Origin: Phycisphaerales bacterium
GTDB lineage: Bacteria > Planctomycetota > UBA1135 > UBA2386
Length of the DNA: 52,021 nt
Assembly: GCA_020247305.1 (NCBI GenBank)
Contig: JADCJE010000123.1
Coordinates: forward strand, 1-52,021
Direction of reading: 5' to 3'
Of the stretch, positions 35,560 through 43,777 are shown in pieces. Under the pieces are notes generated by a model. It searched no databases, had not been told where the DNA came from, and saw nothing but the letters and a program-made list of their open reading frames with translations. The position numbers and the translations under genes were made by a program. The stretch's first letter is position 1. Each line of letters opens with the position of its first letter.

Positions 35560-36465
35560 TCAGGCGTCCTTCAGTCGCGCGAACACGCGCTCGAACTGTT
35601 CGCGGCCCGCGCACTCCAGGATGATCTGGCTGCGCTTGCGGCCGTAGCGGATGGCGACCTTGATGCCGAAGGTCTCCACCAGCGTCTCCTCCAGTTCGTT
35701 CAGCCAGACCGGCCGAGCCTTCGTCTTGCCGGTCGGCTTGCTCGCCTCGCCCATCGCCGCTTGCTGGGCTGCCTTGACCTTGGTCTCGGTCTCCCGCACC
35801 GACCAGCCGCCCTTGATGCACTCGTTGGCGAAGGCGGAGGCCGTGGCGCTGTCGGGCAGGGCAAGCAGGGTGCGAGCGTGGCCCATCGACAATGTTCCAC
35901 GTGAAACATGCGCCTGTACGTCGTCGGGCAGGTCGAGCAGGCGCAGGAAGTTCGCGACCGTCGAGCGCTCCAGGCCGACCTTCTTGGCGACCTCGTCCTG
36001 GGTCGTGCCCAGGGTCGTCATCAGCAGGCGGAAGCCCTGCGCCTTTTCGATGGCGTTGAGGTCCTCGCGCTGCAGGTTCTCGACCAGGCCGAACACCGCC
36101 GAGTCCTGGTCGGTGATCGCGCGCACCAGCACTGGCACTTTGGTCAGGCCGGCCAACTGTGCAGCGCGCCAACGGCGTTCACCGGCGACCAGCTCGAAGC
36201 GCTCGCCCACCCGCCGGGCCAGGATCGGCTGCAGGATGCCGCTGGCGCGGATCGACTCAGCCAGTTCCTTCAGCTCCGCCTCGCCGATCGTCTTGCGCGG
36301 CTGGTAGGGGCTGACGTCAAGGCTGCCGACGTCCACCATCAAGACCTCATCGTCGCCCTGCTTCTTCAGGTCGGCGACATCGGCGCGGCCAGCAGCCTGC
36401 GGCTGGGCGCCGCGGCCACCGGAGAGGAAGAAATCGAGGCCACGACCCAAACGACGATCAACCAT
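35560..36465 (-). CDS. parB: Chromosome partitioning protein ParB (CTPase, parS-binding)
   Basis: 301 residues. Box I and II of the CTP-binding domain are clear (SPYQPRKTIGEAELKELAES near 50, and GERRWRAAQLAGL near 97), followed by LVENLQREDLNAIEKAQGF and the helix-turn-helix (TQDEVAKKVGLERSTVANFLR). The C-terminal dimer domain carries the LVETFGIKVAIRYGRKRSQI stretch. ATG 36465 is used because AAGGAG lies seven bases upstream; a TTG two codons earlier sits directly against that site. It overlaps the parA stop by eight bases. It spreads from parS as a DNA clamp and recruits SMC. Confidence 0.95.
   Translation of the reverse strand: MVDRRLGRGLDFFLSGGRGAQPQAAGRADVADLKKQGDDEVLMVDVGSLDVSPYQPRKTIGEAELKELAESIRASGILQPILARRVGERFELVAGERRWRAAQLAGLTKVPVLVRAITDQDSAVFGLVENLQREDLNAIEKAQGFRLLMTTLGTTQDEVAKKVGLERSTVANFLRLLDLPDDVQAHVSRGTLSMGHARTLLALPDSATASAFANECIKGGWSVRETETKVKAAQQAAMGEASKPTGKTKARPVWLNELEETLVETFGIKVAIRYGRKRSQIILECAGREQFERVFARLKDA
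35893..35908. other. parS: parS centromere site inside parB
   Basis: TGTTCCACGTGAAACA matches the 16-bp parS consensus TGTTNCACGTGAAACA at every defined position. It sits in the ParB codons for HVSRGTL, just before the conserved SMGHAR motif. ParB loads here and slides out. The match is exact, so it is very unlikely to be chance. Confidence 0.92.
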
Positions 36466-37174
36466 GTTCAAGCTCCTTCACGAGGTCGGCGTAGCAGCGT
36501 GCTGCCTTGGACTGGGGACTGTGCTGGAAGACGGACTGGCCGAAGCTGGACGCCTCAACCAATGCAGTGTCGCGCAGGATGACCGACTGCAGCAGCCGGT
36601 CCCCTAGATTTTTGCGGAGGTCGTCGAGGATCTCCATGGTCACCGGCTCGCGGAGGTCGACCATCGTCGGCAGCACCCCGCGCAGGGCGGCTTTGCCGGG
36701 AAACTCGCGCGCCGCGGCCTCCATGCTGGCCAGCATCTGCGACAGGCCGTGCATGGCGAAGAACTCGGGCTGAACCGGCACGACGACCTCGTCGGCGATC
36801 TGGATGCCGGCCCACCCCCACTCATCGAGGCGCGGCGGGCAATCGATGACGAGCCAGTCGAGTTGCCCCCGGATGCGCTCGACGAGCTGCTTCAGGCGTT
36901 CGACGTCGATCGTCGCGCCGCGCGCCAGCGTCGAGCCATCCCCCGGCGACGGCAGCAACCAGAAGCGCTCGTCGAGCAGCGACAGCCCTTCGAGCGCGTC
37001 GTCGGGGACCGCCTCGCGGGCGATCGACTGCACCGCAATCGTGGCGTTGCCCTGCGGGTCGAGGTCGAACAGGGCCGTGCGGTGGCCAGCGAGGGCGAGC
37101 CCGTGGGCGACATGAATCGCCGTCGTGGTCTTGCCGACGCCGCCCTTCTGGTTCGCCAGAACGATCGAACGCAT
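36458..37174 (-). CDS. parA: Chromosome partitioning ATPase ParA (Soj)
   Basis: 238 residues, the short chromosomal type without an N-terminal helix-turn-helix. Walker A is KGGVGKTTT near 10-18, then FDLDPQGNAT (Walker A' Asp), and DWLVIDCPPRLDEWG near 110 (Walker B). ParA-ATP coats the nucleoid and pulls ParB-bound origins apart. ATG 37174 gives MRSIVLANQKGG, the family start. The parB start lies within its last codons. The 79-base gap to the divergent membrane gene holds its promoter region. It differs clearly from the ParA-like fragment at 1-235. Confidence 0.94.
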   Translation of the reverse strand: MRSIVLANQKGGVGKTTTAIHVAHGLALAGHRTALFDLDPQGNATIAVQSIAREAVPDDALEGLSLLDERFWLLPSPGDGSTLARGATIDVERLKQLVERIRGQLDWLVIDCPPRLDEWGWAGIQIADEVVVPVQPEFFAMHGLSQMLASMEAAAREFPGKAALRGVLPTMVDLREPVTMEILDDLRKNLGDRLLQSVILRDTALVEASSFGQSVFQHSPQSKAARCYADLVKELEHG

Positions 37175-37242
37175 GCCCGCCTCAGCGCCTCGGTGCCGCA
37201 GGCGCCGCCCGCTTCCCGTGACCGCGGGAGCGCCGACGCTGC

Positions 37243-37271
37243 TTGAGCGCCGCATGCTAGCTACCTATGGT
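37243..37271 (+). promoter_or_regulatory. Candidate promoter upstream of the membrane protein gene
   Basis: TTGAGC (37243-37248), a 17-base spacer and TATGGT (37266-37271), each matching four of six consensus bases. If real, transcription would begin about base 37278, after the first ATG (37254), and the membrane protein would need a later start. Confidence 0.3.
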
Positions 37272-37934
37272 GCGGGCGAGAATCCTCCGCTCGCAGAACT
37301 TCTGGCCACATCCTCGTCATTGCCTGCGCCGAACCGCGCCGCGCCCTGCGCGCGCCAGGTTCGCCTTGCGCTCGCCGCCGCGCTGCGCCGCGCCGGCTAC
37401 GCCCCGTGGTTGCTGGCGATGGGGGTGCTGGCGATCGCCGCTCTGCAGGAACCGGCGATGCTGCGCGCCTATGGCATCCGCCTGCCGTGGCAGGCGGCGT
37501 GGGCAGTTGGCTTCGGCCTCGTTGCGGTGCTTGCCGCCGGCCTGCCCGGCTCTCGTTTCGCTGGGACGCAAGTGTCGGCATCGCTGGCACTTACGTCCCT
37601 CGTTGCACTGGCGTTGGCCGCGCTGCTGGCCATGGTCGACCTGTCGTTCGGCCGCGCCGGGGCGCTGGCCAACGCCTTGCTATGGTGGCTCGGCTTCGTC
37701 CTCAGCTTCTACCAATTCGCAATTGTGCAGGTCGCCTCCCGCGGCGCGCGCTGGCCGCTCGCCGCCGCCGCCCTCGCCACCGCCGCGCTGCTCGCCGTCG
37801 TCCTCGCCGTGCGATTCGACGGCCGCGACTGGTCTGCGCCCGTGCTCGCTGCCACGCTTCTCGCTGCACTCGCGGCGACCGCCGCCGCGCGCGCCTTTGC
37901 CTCCGGCCACCATGCGCATCGGCATCCTCGGTGA
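37254..37934 (+). CDS. Polytopic membrane protein of unknown function
   Basis: 226 residues if started at ATG 37254. About six hydrophobic helices, from WLLAMGVLAIAAL near 55 to the VLAATLLAALAATAAARAFA end. Alanine and leucine dominate and no motif is seen. The first 30 residues are hydrophilic and less convincing as protein. A possible promoter overlaps them, so the true start may be nearer a TTG at 37320. The last 23 bases overlap the metallophosphatase start, arguing that the two are co-translated. Divergent from parA. Confidence 0.65.
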   Translation: MLATYGAGENPPLAELLATSSSLPAPNRAAPCARQVRLALAAALRRAGYAPWLLAMGVLAIAALQEPAMLRAYGIRLPWQAAWAVGFGLVAVLAAGLPGSRFAGTQVSASLALTSLVALALAALLAMVDLSFGRAGALANALLWWLGFVLSFYQFAIVQVASRGARWPLAAAALATAALLAVVLAVRFDGRDWSAPVLAATLLAALAATAAARAFASGHHAHRHPR

Positions 37935-38652
37935 CATCCACGCCAACCTCGAAGCGCTCACCGCCGTGGTCGCGGCGATGCGCAACGACGGCGTCGACAC
38001 GTGGGTCCAGGTCGGCGACATCGTCGGCTACGGCCCCGAACCGTCGGCCTGCATCGACCTCGTCCGCGAGCTCGGGTGCCTGACCTGCCTCGGCAACCAC
38101 GACGCCGCCGCACTCGGCCTGCTCGACATCGCGTACTTCAACAACTTCGCGCGCCAGGCGATGGTGTGGACGCGTGCCCACCTGCGCGCCAGCGACTTCG
38201 AGTTCCTCCGCAACCTGCCGCTCGTCATCCAGCGCGACGAGTTCACCGTCGTGCACGGCAGCCTGCACTTGCCCGAGCAGTACGGCTACGTGATCAGTTC
38301 CGTCGAGGCGCGCGAGGCGCTCGACCAGCAGCAGACGCGCCTGTGCTTCGTCGGCCACTCGCACGCGCCGGCCGTCTACATGCGCCGCACGCCGAACGCC
38401 ACGGAGTTGGTGGTCTGCCCGCAGTCCGAGATCGAGATCAGCTACCGCGATCACGAGCGCGTGCTCGTCAACGTCGGCAGCGTCGGCCAGCCGCGCGACG
38501 AGGATCCGCGCGCCGCCTACGGCCTCGTCGACACCGAGCAGCAGATCGTGCACGTCCGCCGCGTGCCGTACGACATCGCCGCCGTGCAGGCGAAGATCCG
38601 CAGCGTCGGCCTGCCGGACGTGCTCGCCAATCGCCTGTCCCTCGGAGTCTGA
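37912..38652 (+). CDS. Calcineurin-like metallophosphatase (YfcE/MJ0936 type)
   Basis: 246 residues. All metal-site motifs of the family are seen: GDIHANLEAL (D-x-H) at 7-16, GDIVGYG near 39, GNHD near 63, a histidine in VVHGS near 114, and GHSHAP near 146. NVGSVGQPRDEDPRAAYGLVD near 185 is also typical. It resembles bacterial phosphodiesterase-type proteins of about 240 residues that act on small phosphoesters. The natural substrate cannot be told. It overlaps the preceding membrane gene by 23 bases and is four bases from the PIG-L gene. Confidence 0.88.
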   Translation: MRIGILGDIHANLEALTAVVAAMRNDGVDTWVQVGDIVGYGPEPSACIDLVRELGCLTCLGNHDAAALGLLDIAYFNNFARQAMVWTRAHLRASDFEFLRNLPLVIQRDEFTVVHGSLHLPEQYGYVISSVEAREALDQQQTRLCFVGHSHAPAVYMRRTPNATELVVCPQSEIEISYRDHERVLVNVGSVGQPRDEDPRAAYGLVDTEQQIVHVRRVPYDIAAVQAKIRSVGLPDVLANRLSLGV

Positions 38653-38656
38653 CGCG

Positions 38657-41023
38657 GTGCGCTGGCGCCGATCGCTCGCGGCGTTCGCCGTTGCCGCAGG
38701 CTGCGCGGCGGGCGCGGTCGCGCAGAACTGGCACGACGTGCCGGCCGTGTTTCCCGCCGCGCCCAACGCCCTGCCGCAGGCGCTGCGCGACGTGCAGTGC
38801 GACGCGCTCGTGCTGCTCGTCGCGTCGCACCCCGACGACCGCTACCTGCTGCCGGCGGCGTGGCTGCGCCGCGTGCACGGCGCGCGCGTGGCGCTGCTGC
38901 TGGCGACGCGCGGCGGCGGCGCGCAGAACAGCGCCGGGCCGGAGACCGGCGACGAGTTCGAACGCATCCGCACGCTCGAAGCCGAGGTCGGCTGCGCGCG
39001 CCTTGGCGTCGACGTCTGGCACCTTGGCCGTCCCGACGCCGGGTTCCGGCGCTCGGCTGCCGACACGCTCGCCGAGTGGGGGAAGTCGGCCACTGTCGAC
39101 GACCTCGCGGGCTTGCTGCGGCGCATCCGCCCCGACGTGGTGATGACGACGCACCACGCCGCCGAGCAGCACGGCCACGACCTCGCGCTCATCGAGCTGT
39201 TGCCGGCCGCGTTCGAACGCGCGCGCGACGCGGCCTTCCGCACCGACCAACCGCCGCACGACGTCGGCGCGTATTGGACCGGCCCCGACGACCTGCCCGC
39301 CCACGGCCAACTCGACATGCGCGTCGACGCGCCCGACGCCGAACTCGGCCAGCCCCTGCGCGAACACGCCTACGCCATCCTGCGCGACGCGCACCGCAGC
39401 CCCGGCGCGCCCGCGCCGCTCGACGAAGTGTTCCCGCCGACGATGCGCTTCCTCTGCCGCACGCCCGGCCAGACGTCCGCCGCGCGTCCGCTGCCGCTGC
39501 CGAGCCTGTGGGATCGCGCCGGGTCGTCGCCTTGGCTCGACCACGCCGCCCGGTGCCTGCGCGAACTCGACGGCGCCGGCGACCAGTTGCCCGCCGCCGC
39601 GGTCGCCGCCGTGCACGCCCTGGAGATCGTGCGCGCCAACCACGGCGCGACCGCAGCCGCCGGCGCTGCGGTCGATCCGGTGCGGCTCGAGCGACGCCTC
39701 GCGGCAGCGCGCCAGCTCGTCGTGCTGGCCGCCGGCGTCCGTGTCGCGCTCGCCGTCGCGCCGTCGGCGGTCGCCGTGCCCGGCCAACCGCTGCGCGTGC
39801 AAGCGTCGGTGCAGGCGGAAGCGCCCGTGACCTGGCGCGCCAGCGCGCTCGACGGCGCCAGCGTCGACGGTGCCGCGGACTTCCACGGCGCGCCAGCGGC
39901 GGCGTTGGCCGTGCGGGCCGCCGACGACCGCAGTGACGACCCGATGGCGCCGCGCTTCCGCGCCGAGTGCTTCGTGCCGCCGCTGCGCCTGCGCATCGAA
40001 GTCTGCGTCCGCGGCCTCGTCGTGCCGATCGACCTCGCGCTGCCCGTCGAAGTGCGCGCGCCGATCACGCTGCGCCCGACGCCGCGCGCTCTGCTGCTGC
40101 CGACCGGCCGGCGCACGCTGCGGTTCACCGTGGAGGCCACGCGCCATGGGGCCGACCCGTTCCAAGGTGAAGTCGAGGTGCGCGCGGCGGCTGGCTACGC
40201 GATCGCCAAGGACCGCCAGCTCGCCGACCTGCGAACGGCGACGGCCGTCGCGCTGCCCTTCGCCGTCACCGCGCCCGTCAGCCGTCGCCCCGGCGTCGAC
40301 GTGCTGCGCATCGGCCTCGGCGCGGTGCGCCTCGACCTGCCGGTGCACAAGGTCGACGTCGTGGTGCCGTTCGGTCTGCGCGTCGGCATCGTGCGCGGCA
40401 GCGACGACACCCTCGGCAACGTGCTGGGCGAAGGCGGACTCGGCATTGCGCTGACCGTGCTCGACGACGCCGCGATCGCCAGTGCGTCGTTCACCGGTCT
40501 CGACGCGATCGTCGTCGACATCCGCGCGCTGCGCGATCGGCCGGCGGCGCGGCGCGCGTTCGATCGCCTGCTCGACTTCGCGTCCGGCGCCGGCAAGCGC
40601 CTCGTCGTGCTCTACCAGAAGGACGTCGAGTTCCAGACGCCCGGCGAGGGCTTCGTCGGCGCGCCGTTCCGGCCGTTCGTCGTCGGCAAGGCGCGTGTGA
40701 CCCGCGCCGACGCGCCGGTGCGCGTGCTGCGGCGCGACCATCCGCTGCTCACGCATCCCAACCGCATCGGCGCGGAGGACTGGGACGGCTGGGAGCAGGA
40801 GCGCGCGCTCTATCTGCCCTCGGCGTGGAGCGACGCCTGCGAGGAAGTGCTCGAACTGCGCGATCCCGACCAGCCGCCCGAGCGCGGTGCGCTGCTCTAC
40901 GCGCGCCATGGCGACGGCGAATACGTCTACTGCGCGCTGTCGCTGTGGCGGCAGCTCAAGAAGCTGCATCCCGGCGCCGTGCGCCTGCTGGCCAACTTGC
41001 TGACGCCGGCTGTTCGCCGCTGA
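38657..41023 (+). CDS. Exported three-domain PIG-L deacetylase-like protein
   Basis: 788 residues from GTG 38657, with a signal peptide (LAAFAVAAGCAAGAVAQ). The N-terminal domain (about 50-280) is PIG-L/LmbE-like: SHPDDRYLLPA near 57, RGGGAQNSAGPETGDEFERIR near 85, and THHAAEQHGHDLAL near 160. The usual HPDDE has Arg for Glu here. The middle (about 370-560) is beta-rich and may be one or two immunoglobulin-like domains. The C-terminal part (about 575-788) resembles a class I glutamine-amidotransferase fold (LRVGIVRGSDDTL, then LDAIVVDIRAL). Substrates are probably envelope or environmental N-acetyl sugars. Its stop abuts that of the repeat protein. Confidence 0.85.
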   Translation: MRWRRSLAAFAVAAGCAAGAVAQNWHDVPAVFPAAPNALPQALRDVQCDALVLLVASHPDDRYLLPAAWLRRVHGARVALLLATRGGGAQNSAGPETGDEFERIRTLEAEVGCARLGVDVWHLGRPDAGFRRSAADTLAEWGKSATVDDLAGLLRRIRPDVVMTTHHAAEQHGHDLALIELLPAAFERARDAAFRTDQPPHDVGAYWTGPDDLPAHGQLDMRVDAPDAELGQPLREHAYAILRDAHRSPGAPAPLDEVFPPTMRFLCRTPGQTSAARPLPLPSLWDRAGSSPWLDHAARCLRELDGAGDQLPAAAVAAVHALEIVRANHGATAAAGAAVDPVRLERRLAAARQLVVLAAGVRVALAVAPSAVAVPGQPLRVQASVQAEAPVTWRASALDGASVDGAADFHGAPAAALAVRAADDRSDDPMAPRFRAECFVPPLRLRIEVCVRGLVVPIDLALPVEVRAPITLRPTPRALLLPTGRRTLRFTVEATRHGADPFQGEVEVRAAAGYAIAKDRQLADLRTATAVALPFAVTAPVSRRPGVDVLRIGLGAVRLDLPVHKVDVVVPFGLRVGIVRGSDDTLGNVLGEGGLGIALTVLDDAAIASASFTGLDAIVVDIRALRDRPAARRAFDRLLDFASGAGKRLVVLYQKDVEFQTPGEGFVGAPFRPFVVGKARVTRADAPVRVLRRDHPLLTHPNRIGAEDWDGWEQERALYLPSAWSDACEEVLELRDPDQPPERGALLYARHGDGEYVYCALSLWRQLKKLHPGAVRLLANLLTPAVRR

Positions 41024-43645
41024 TCAGGCGAGCGGCCCTGACTTGCGGGCCAACAACGTGCTCAGCGCGGTGGCGGCGACGCTCATGCCCATCGCCAGCG
41101 CGACCGAGCCCGTCTTCCACCACAGCACGACCGACCACGCCGCGCCGAGGCAGCTGACGGCGATGGCGCGGTGGACTGCGGATGCGCCGGCCGGCGGCTC
41201 GGCGATCGCTGCGGGCACCGTCGGGCTCGTTGGCGAGGTTCCGGCCGGTGCGGGCGCGGCGGTGGGGTGCGTCGCAGCGGCCGGCGTCGCAGCTGCTGCA
41301 GCGGCGGCGGCGCGCGCCACGTTCGTTTCCAGCCCCTGCAGCCCGGTCGCGTGCTGGGCCAGCAGTTCGCCGTGGCGATCGAGTTGCTCGCGGATGGGTG
41401 CGAGCGCCGTCGCCAGCGCCGGCGGCACGCCTTCGCGCCACGGCGCCAGCGTGGCGCGGACGTCGTCCTGGAGCGCGCGCATCGCCGCGCCGAGCTGCGC
41501 GTCCGTAGCGGCTGGCGGTGTCGGCGTGGGGCGCGTGTTGGCTTCAGCGAAGGGCGCCGCGTTGTTCGCTTGCGTCGACTCGGCAAACGGCTCGCTGTCG
41601 GTCGCGCCCGTGTTGGCATCTGCGAACGGCGACGCATTGTTCGCCGGCTTCGATTCGGCAAAGGGCTCGCTGTCCGTCGCGCCCGCGTTGGTTTCCGCGA
41701 ACGGCCCCGCGTCGTTCGCCGGCGTCGATTCCGCAAACGGCTCGCTGTCCGTCACGCCCGCGTTGGCATCTGCGAACGGCGACGCATTGTTCGCCGGCTT
41801 CGATTCGGCAAAGGGCTCGCTGTCCGTCGCGCCCGCGTTGGTTTCCGCGAACGGCGACGCGTTGTTCGCCGTCGTCGATTCGGCAAAGGGCTCGCTGTCC
41901 GTCGCGCCCGCGTTGGTTTCCGCGAACGGCGACGCGTTGTTCGCCGGCTTCGATTCGGCAAACGGATCGCTGTCGGTCACGCCCGCGATGGCATCTGCGA
42001 ACGGCGACGCGTTGTTCGCCGGCTTCGATTCGGCAAAGGGCTCGCTGTCCGTCGCGCCCGCGTTGGTTTCCGCGAACGGCCCCGCGTTGTTCGCCGGCGT
42101 CGATTCGGCAAACAGATCGCTGTCGGTCGCGCCCGCGATGGCATCTGAGAACGGCGACGCTTCGTTCGCCGGCGTCGATTCCGCAAACGGCTCGCTGTCC
42201 GTCACGCCCGCGTTGGCGTCTGCGAATGGCGCCGCGTCGTTCGCCGGTATCGATTCGGCAAACCGCTCGCCTTCCGTCGCACCCGCGTCGGGTTCTGCGT
42301 GCGGCGTCGCGGTCGTCGCCGCCAGGGATTCATCCAATCCGCCGCCGTCCGCCTGCGAGACCACTGGCGGCATTGCTTCCTGCGCCTCGGCCGCCGCGGC
42401 CGCGGCCATCGCTTCGGCTGCGGGGCCCATTGCGTCCAGCAGGTCGTCGAGGCCGGTTTCGCTCGACGCCGCCGAGTTGCCGAGCGCGTCGCAGTTCTGC
42501 ACGAGCGCGTCGATGTCGACTGCCAGCGCCAGCGCGCGCGGCGCGATGAAGTCCGCGAGCGCGCGGGTGGCGTCCTCGATCGCGCCCGAGGTCGAACCCG
42601 TGTAATCGTCGTCGCGGAGGTCGCGATCGTCGTCGTCGCTGGCGTGCTGCGGCGGGGCCGCGACGTCACCGTCGGTGATTTCGGCTGCCATGTCGGCGGC
42701 GAAGTCGGCGACCGCTTCGGCGGCGGTGATCGCCGCCTCGGCGAAGTCGGGGGCCCGTTCCGGGCGCGGTTGCGGCACGACCAACAGCGTCGATCCGCCG
42801 GGGAAGCGGGCGTTCGCTGCGCCGGCCGCGCCGGTCGCTGCGTCCGCCGGCACGGCGAACTGCACGTCGTTGGTGTCGCCGAAGGCGTAATCGGCGAACT
42901 CGTCGTCGGCATACGGCGTGGCGGCGTCCGGCGCGGCAGCCGCGCTGGTCGCTGGCGCCGGTGTCGCATCCGCTGCCAGGGTGTCGTCCGTGACCGCCGC
43001 CGGCGGCGCACTCGCTGCCGCGGGTTCGAGGAACGCGTCGGCGAGCGAATCCTCGGCGGCGGCGACGGCGCGTTCGGCGGCGCGCAGCGCGTCGTCATCG
43101 AGGGATTCTCGCGCGGTGCCGTCGACCGACTCCGGCGCGGCCGCGGCGGCCGCAGCCCCCGGCTGCGGGTCCGTGAGCTTCGCCGGCGTCGCTGCGTCGG
43201 CAGGCGCGGGCGCTGCCGCCGCCGACGTCAGCGCAGCCGCGCCTGCGGCTGCAGCGTTCTCCGTCGCCGGCGAGGCATCCGCAGGTGGGGCCGGTGGGTT
43301 CGTCTCCCGCCCTGGAGCTGTGCCGGGCACCGAGTCCGCCGCTGGCGTCGGTTCGATTGCCGAGCCCGACGCTGCCGAGCCCGACTCCGAAGCCGAACTC
43401 GATGTCGAATCCGAGCCGGCCACCGAATCCGCCGCCGACTTCGTCTCGCGGCTCGGCGTATCCGTCGTCGCCGCCGTCGCGTTGCCACGCGGCGTCGGCG
43501 GCGCCGGCGGCGCGACGTGCGCCAGCCGTGCATCGCTGCGCAGGAAGTTGGCGATGCCGGGCGCCACAAACCCGAGCGACGGCGCCCTGAGGTTCAGGGT
43601 GACGTTGAGCTTGCGCGGCTTGGCAGGTTGCGGGATGGGCGGCAC
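41024..43645 (-). CDS. Ala/Pro-rich repeat protein with C-terminal membrane hairpin
   Basis: 873 residues, no recognised family. The N-terminus (KPRKLNVTLNLRAPSLGF) is basic. Residues 50-450 are disordered-looking, rich in Ala, Ser, Pro, Asp and Glu, with acidic patches. Ten tandem 25-residue repeats follow (consensus AGATDSEPFAESKPANNASP then FADAN), covering about 454-703. Next comes a helical part (LQDDVRATLAPWREGVPPAL; a RHGELLAQHATGLQGLETNV coiled-coil candidate) and two hydrophobic helices at the end. There is no signal peptide, so it is likely a cytoplasmic protein held to the inner membrane by its tail. The plus-strand frames over this stretch are shadows. Confidence 0.75.
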   Translation of the reverse strand: MPPIPQPAKPRKLNVTLNLRAPSLGFVAPGIANFLRSDARLAHVAPPAPPTPRGNATAATTDTPSRETKSAADSVAGSDSTSSSASESGSAASGSAIEPTPAADSVPGTAPGRETNPPAPPADASPATENAAAAGAAALTSAAAAPAPADAATPAKLTDPQPGAAAAAAAPESVDGTARESLDDDALRAAERAVAAAEDSLADAFLEPAAASAPPAAVTDDTLAADATPAPATSAAAAPDAATPYADDEFADYAFGDTNDVQFAVPADAATGAAGAANARFPGGSTLLVVPQPRPERAPDFAEAAITAAEAVADFAADMAAEITDGDVAAPPQHASDDDDRDLRDDDYTGSTSGAIEDATRALADFIAPRALALAVDIDALVQNCDALGNSAASSETGLDDLLDAMGPAAEAMAAAAAAEAQEAMPPVVSQADGGGLDESLAATTATPHAEPDAGATEGERFAESIPANDAAPFADANAGVTDSEPFAESTPANEASPFSDAIAGATDSDLFAESTPANNAGPFAETNAGATDSEPFAESKPANNASPFADAIAGVTDSDPFAESKPANNASPFAETNAGATDSEPFAESTTANNASPFAETNAGATDSEPFAESKPANNASPFADANAGVTDSEPFAESTPANDAGPFAETNAGATDSEPFAESKPANNASPFADANTGATDSEPFAESTQANNAAPFAEANTRPTPTPPAATDAQLGAAMRALQDDVRATLAPWREGVPPALATALAPIREQLDRHGELLAQHATGLQGLETNVARAAAAAAAATPAAATHPTAAPAPAGTSPTSPTVPAAIAEPPAGASAVHRAIAVSCLGAAWSVVLWWKTGSVALAMGMSVAATALSTLLARKSGPLA
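41537..42286 (-). repeat. Ten tandem 75-bp repeats in the repeat-protein gene
   Basis: Exactly ten 75-bp units in register (10 x 75 = 750), each coding for 25 residues. Inner units are nearly identical at the DNA level; the first (42212-42286) and last (41537-41611) are the most diverged. Two unit types, ending ETN or DAN/DAI, partly alternate, hinting at duplication of larger blocks. Confidence 0.95.
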
Positions 43646-43725
43646 GGCAGTGGCAGCAGTGGCAAACGGGCGCTGCGCTGCTGAGCGCGCCCGTCTCCAG
43701 CCGCTGTCATCGGACCGCCGCGGTC

Positions 43726-43740
43726 ACCGGTTGAACCGGT
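43726..43740. promoter_or_regulatory. 15-bp palindrome upstream of the repeat-protein gene
   Basis: ACCGGTT-G-AACCGGT, a perfect 7-bp inverted repeat with one central base, 81 bases before the ATG of the repeat protein and downstream of the previous minus-strand gene. The size and symmetry fit a dimeric repressor site, but no regulator is known. Confidence 0.3.
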
Positions 43741-43777
43741 TCGCGTGCCGTCCGGAGGCGCCGATGCCGTCGGTGGT

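Noticed and set aside
36466..36471. TTG start of parB two codons upstream
   Set aside because: It would sit directly against the AAGGAG site; ATG 36465 has normal spacing.
41537..42286. CRISPR array
   Set aside because: Units are 75 bp, contiguous with no unique spacers, divisible by three and in frame with a long protein: coding tandem repeats.
41043..42605. 520-codon plus-strand frame across the repeats as the real gene
   Set aside because: The minus frame spans the whole 2.6 kb, has a plausible start and C-terminal membrane helices; repeats open several frames at once because the unit length is a multiple of three.
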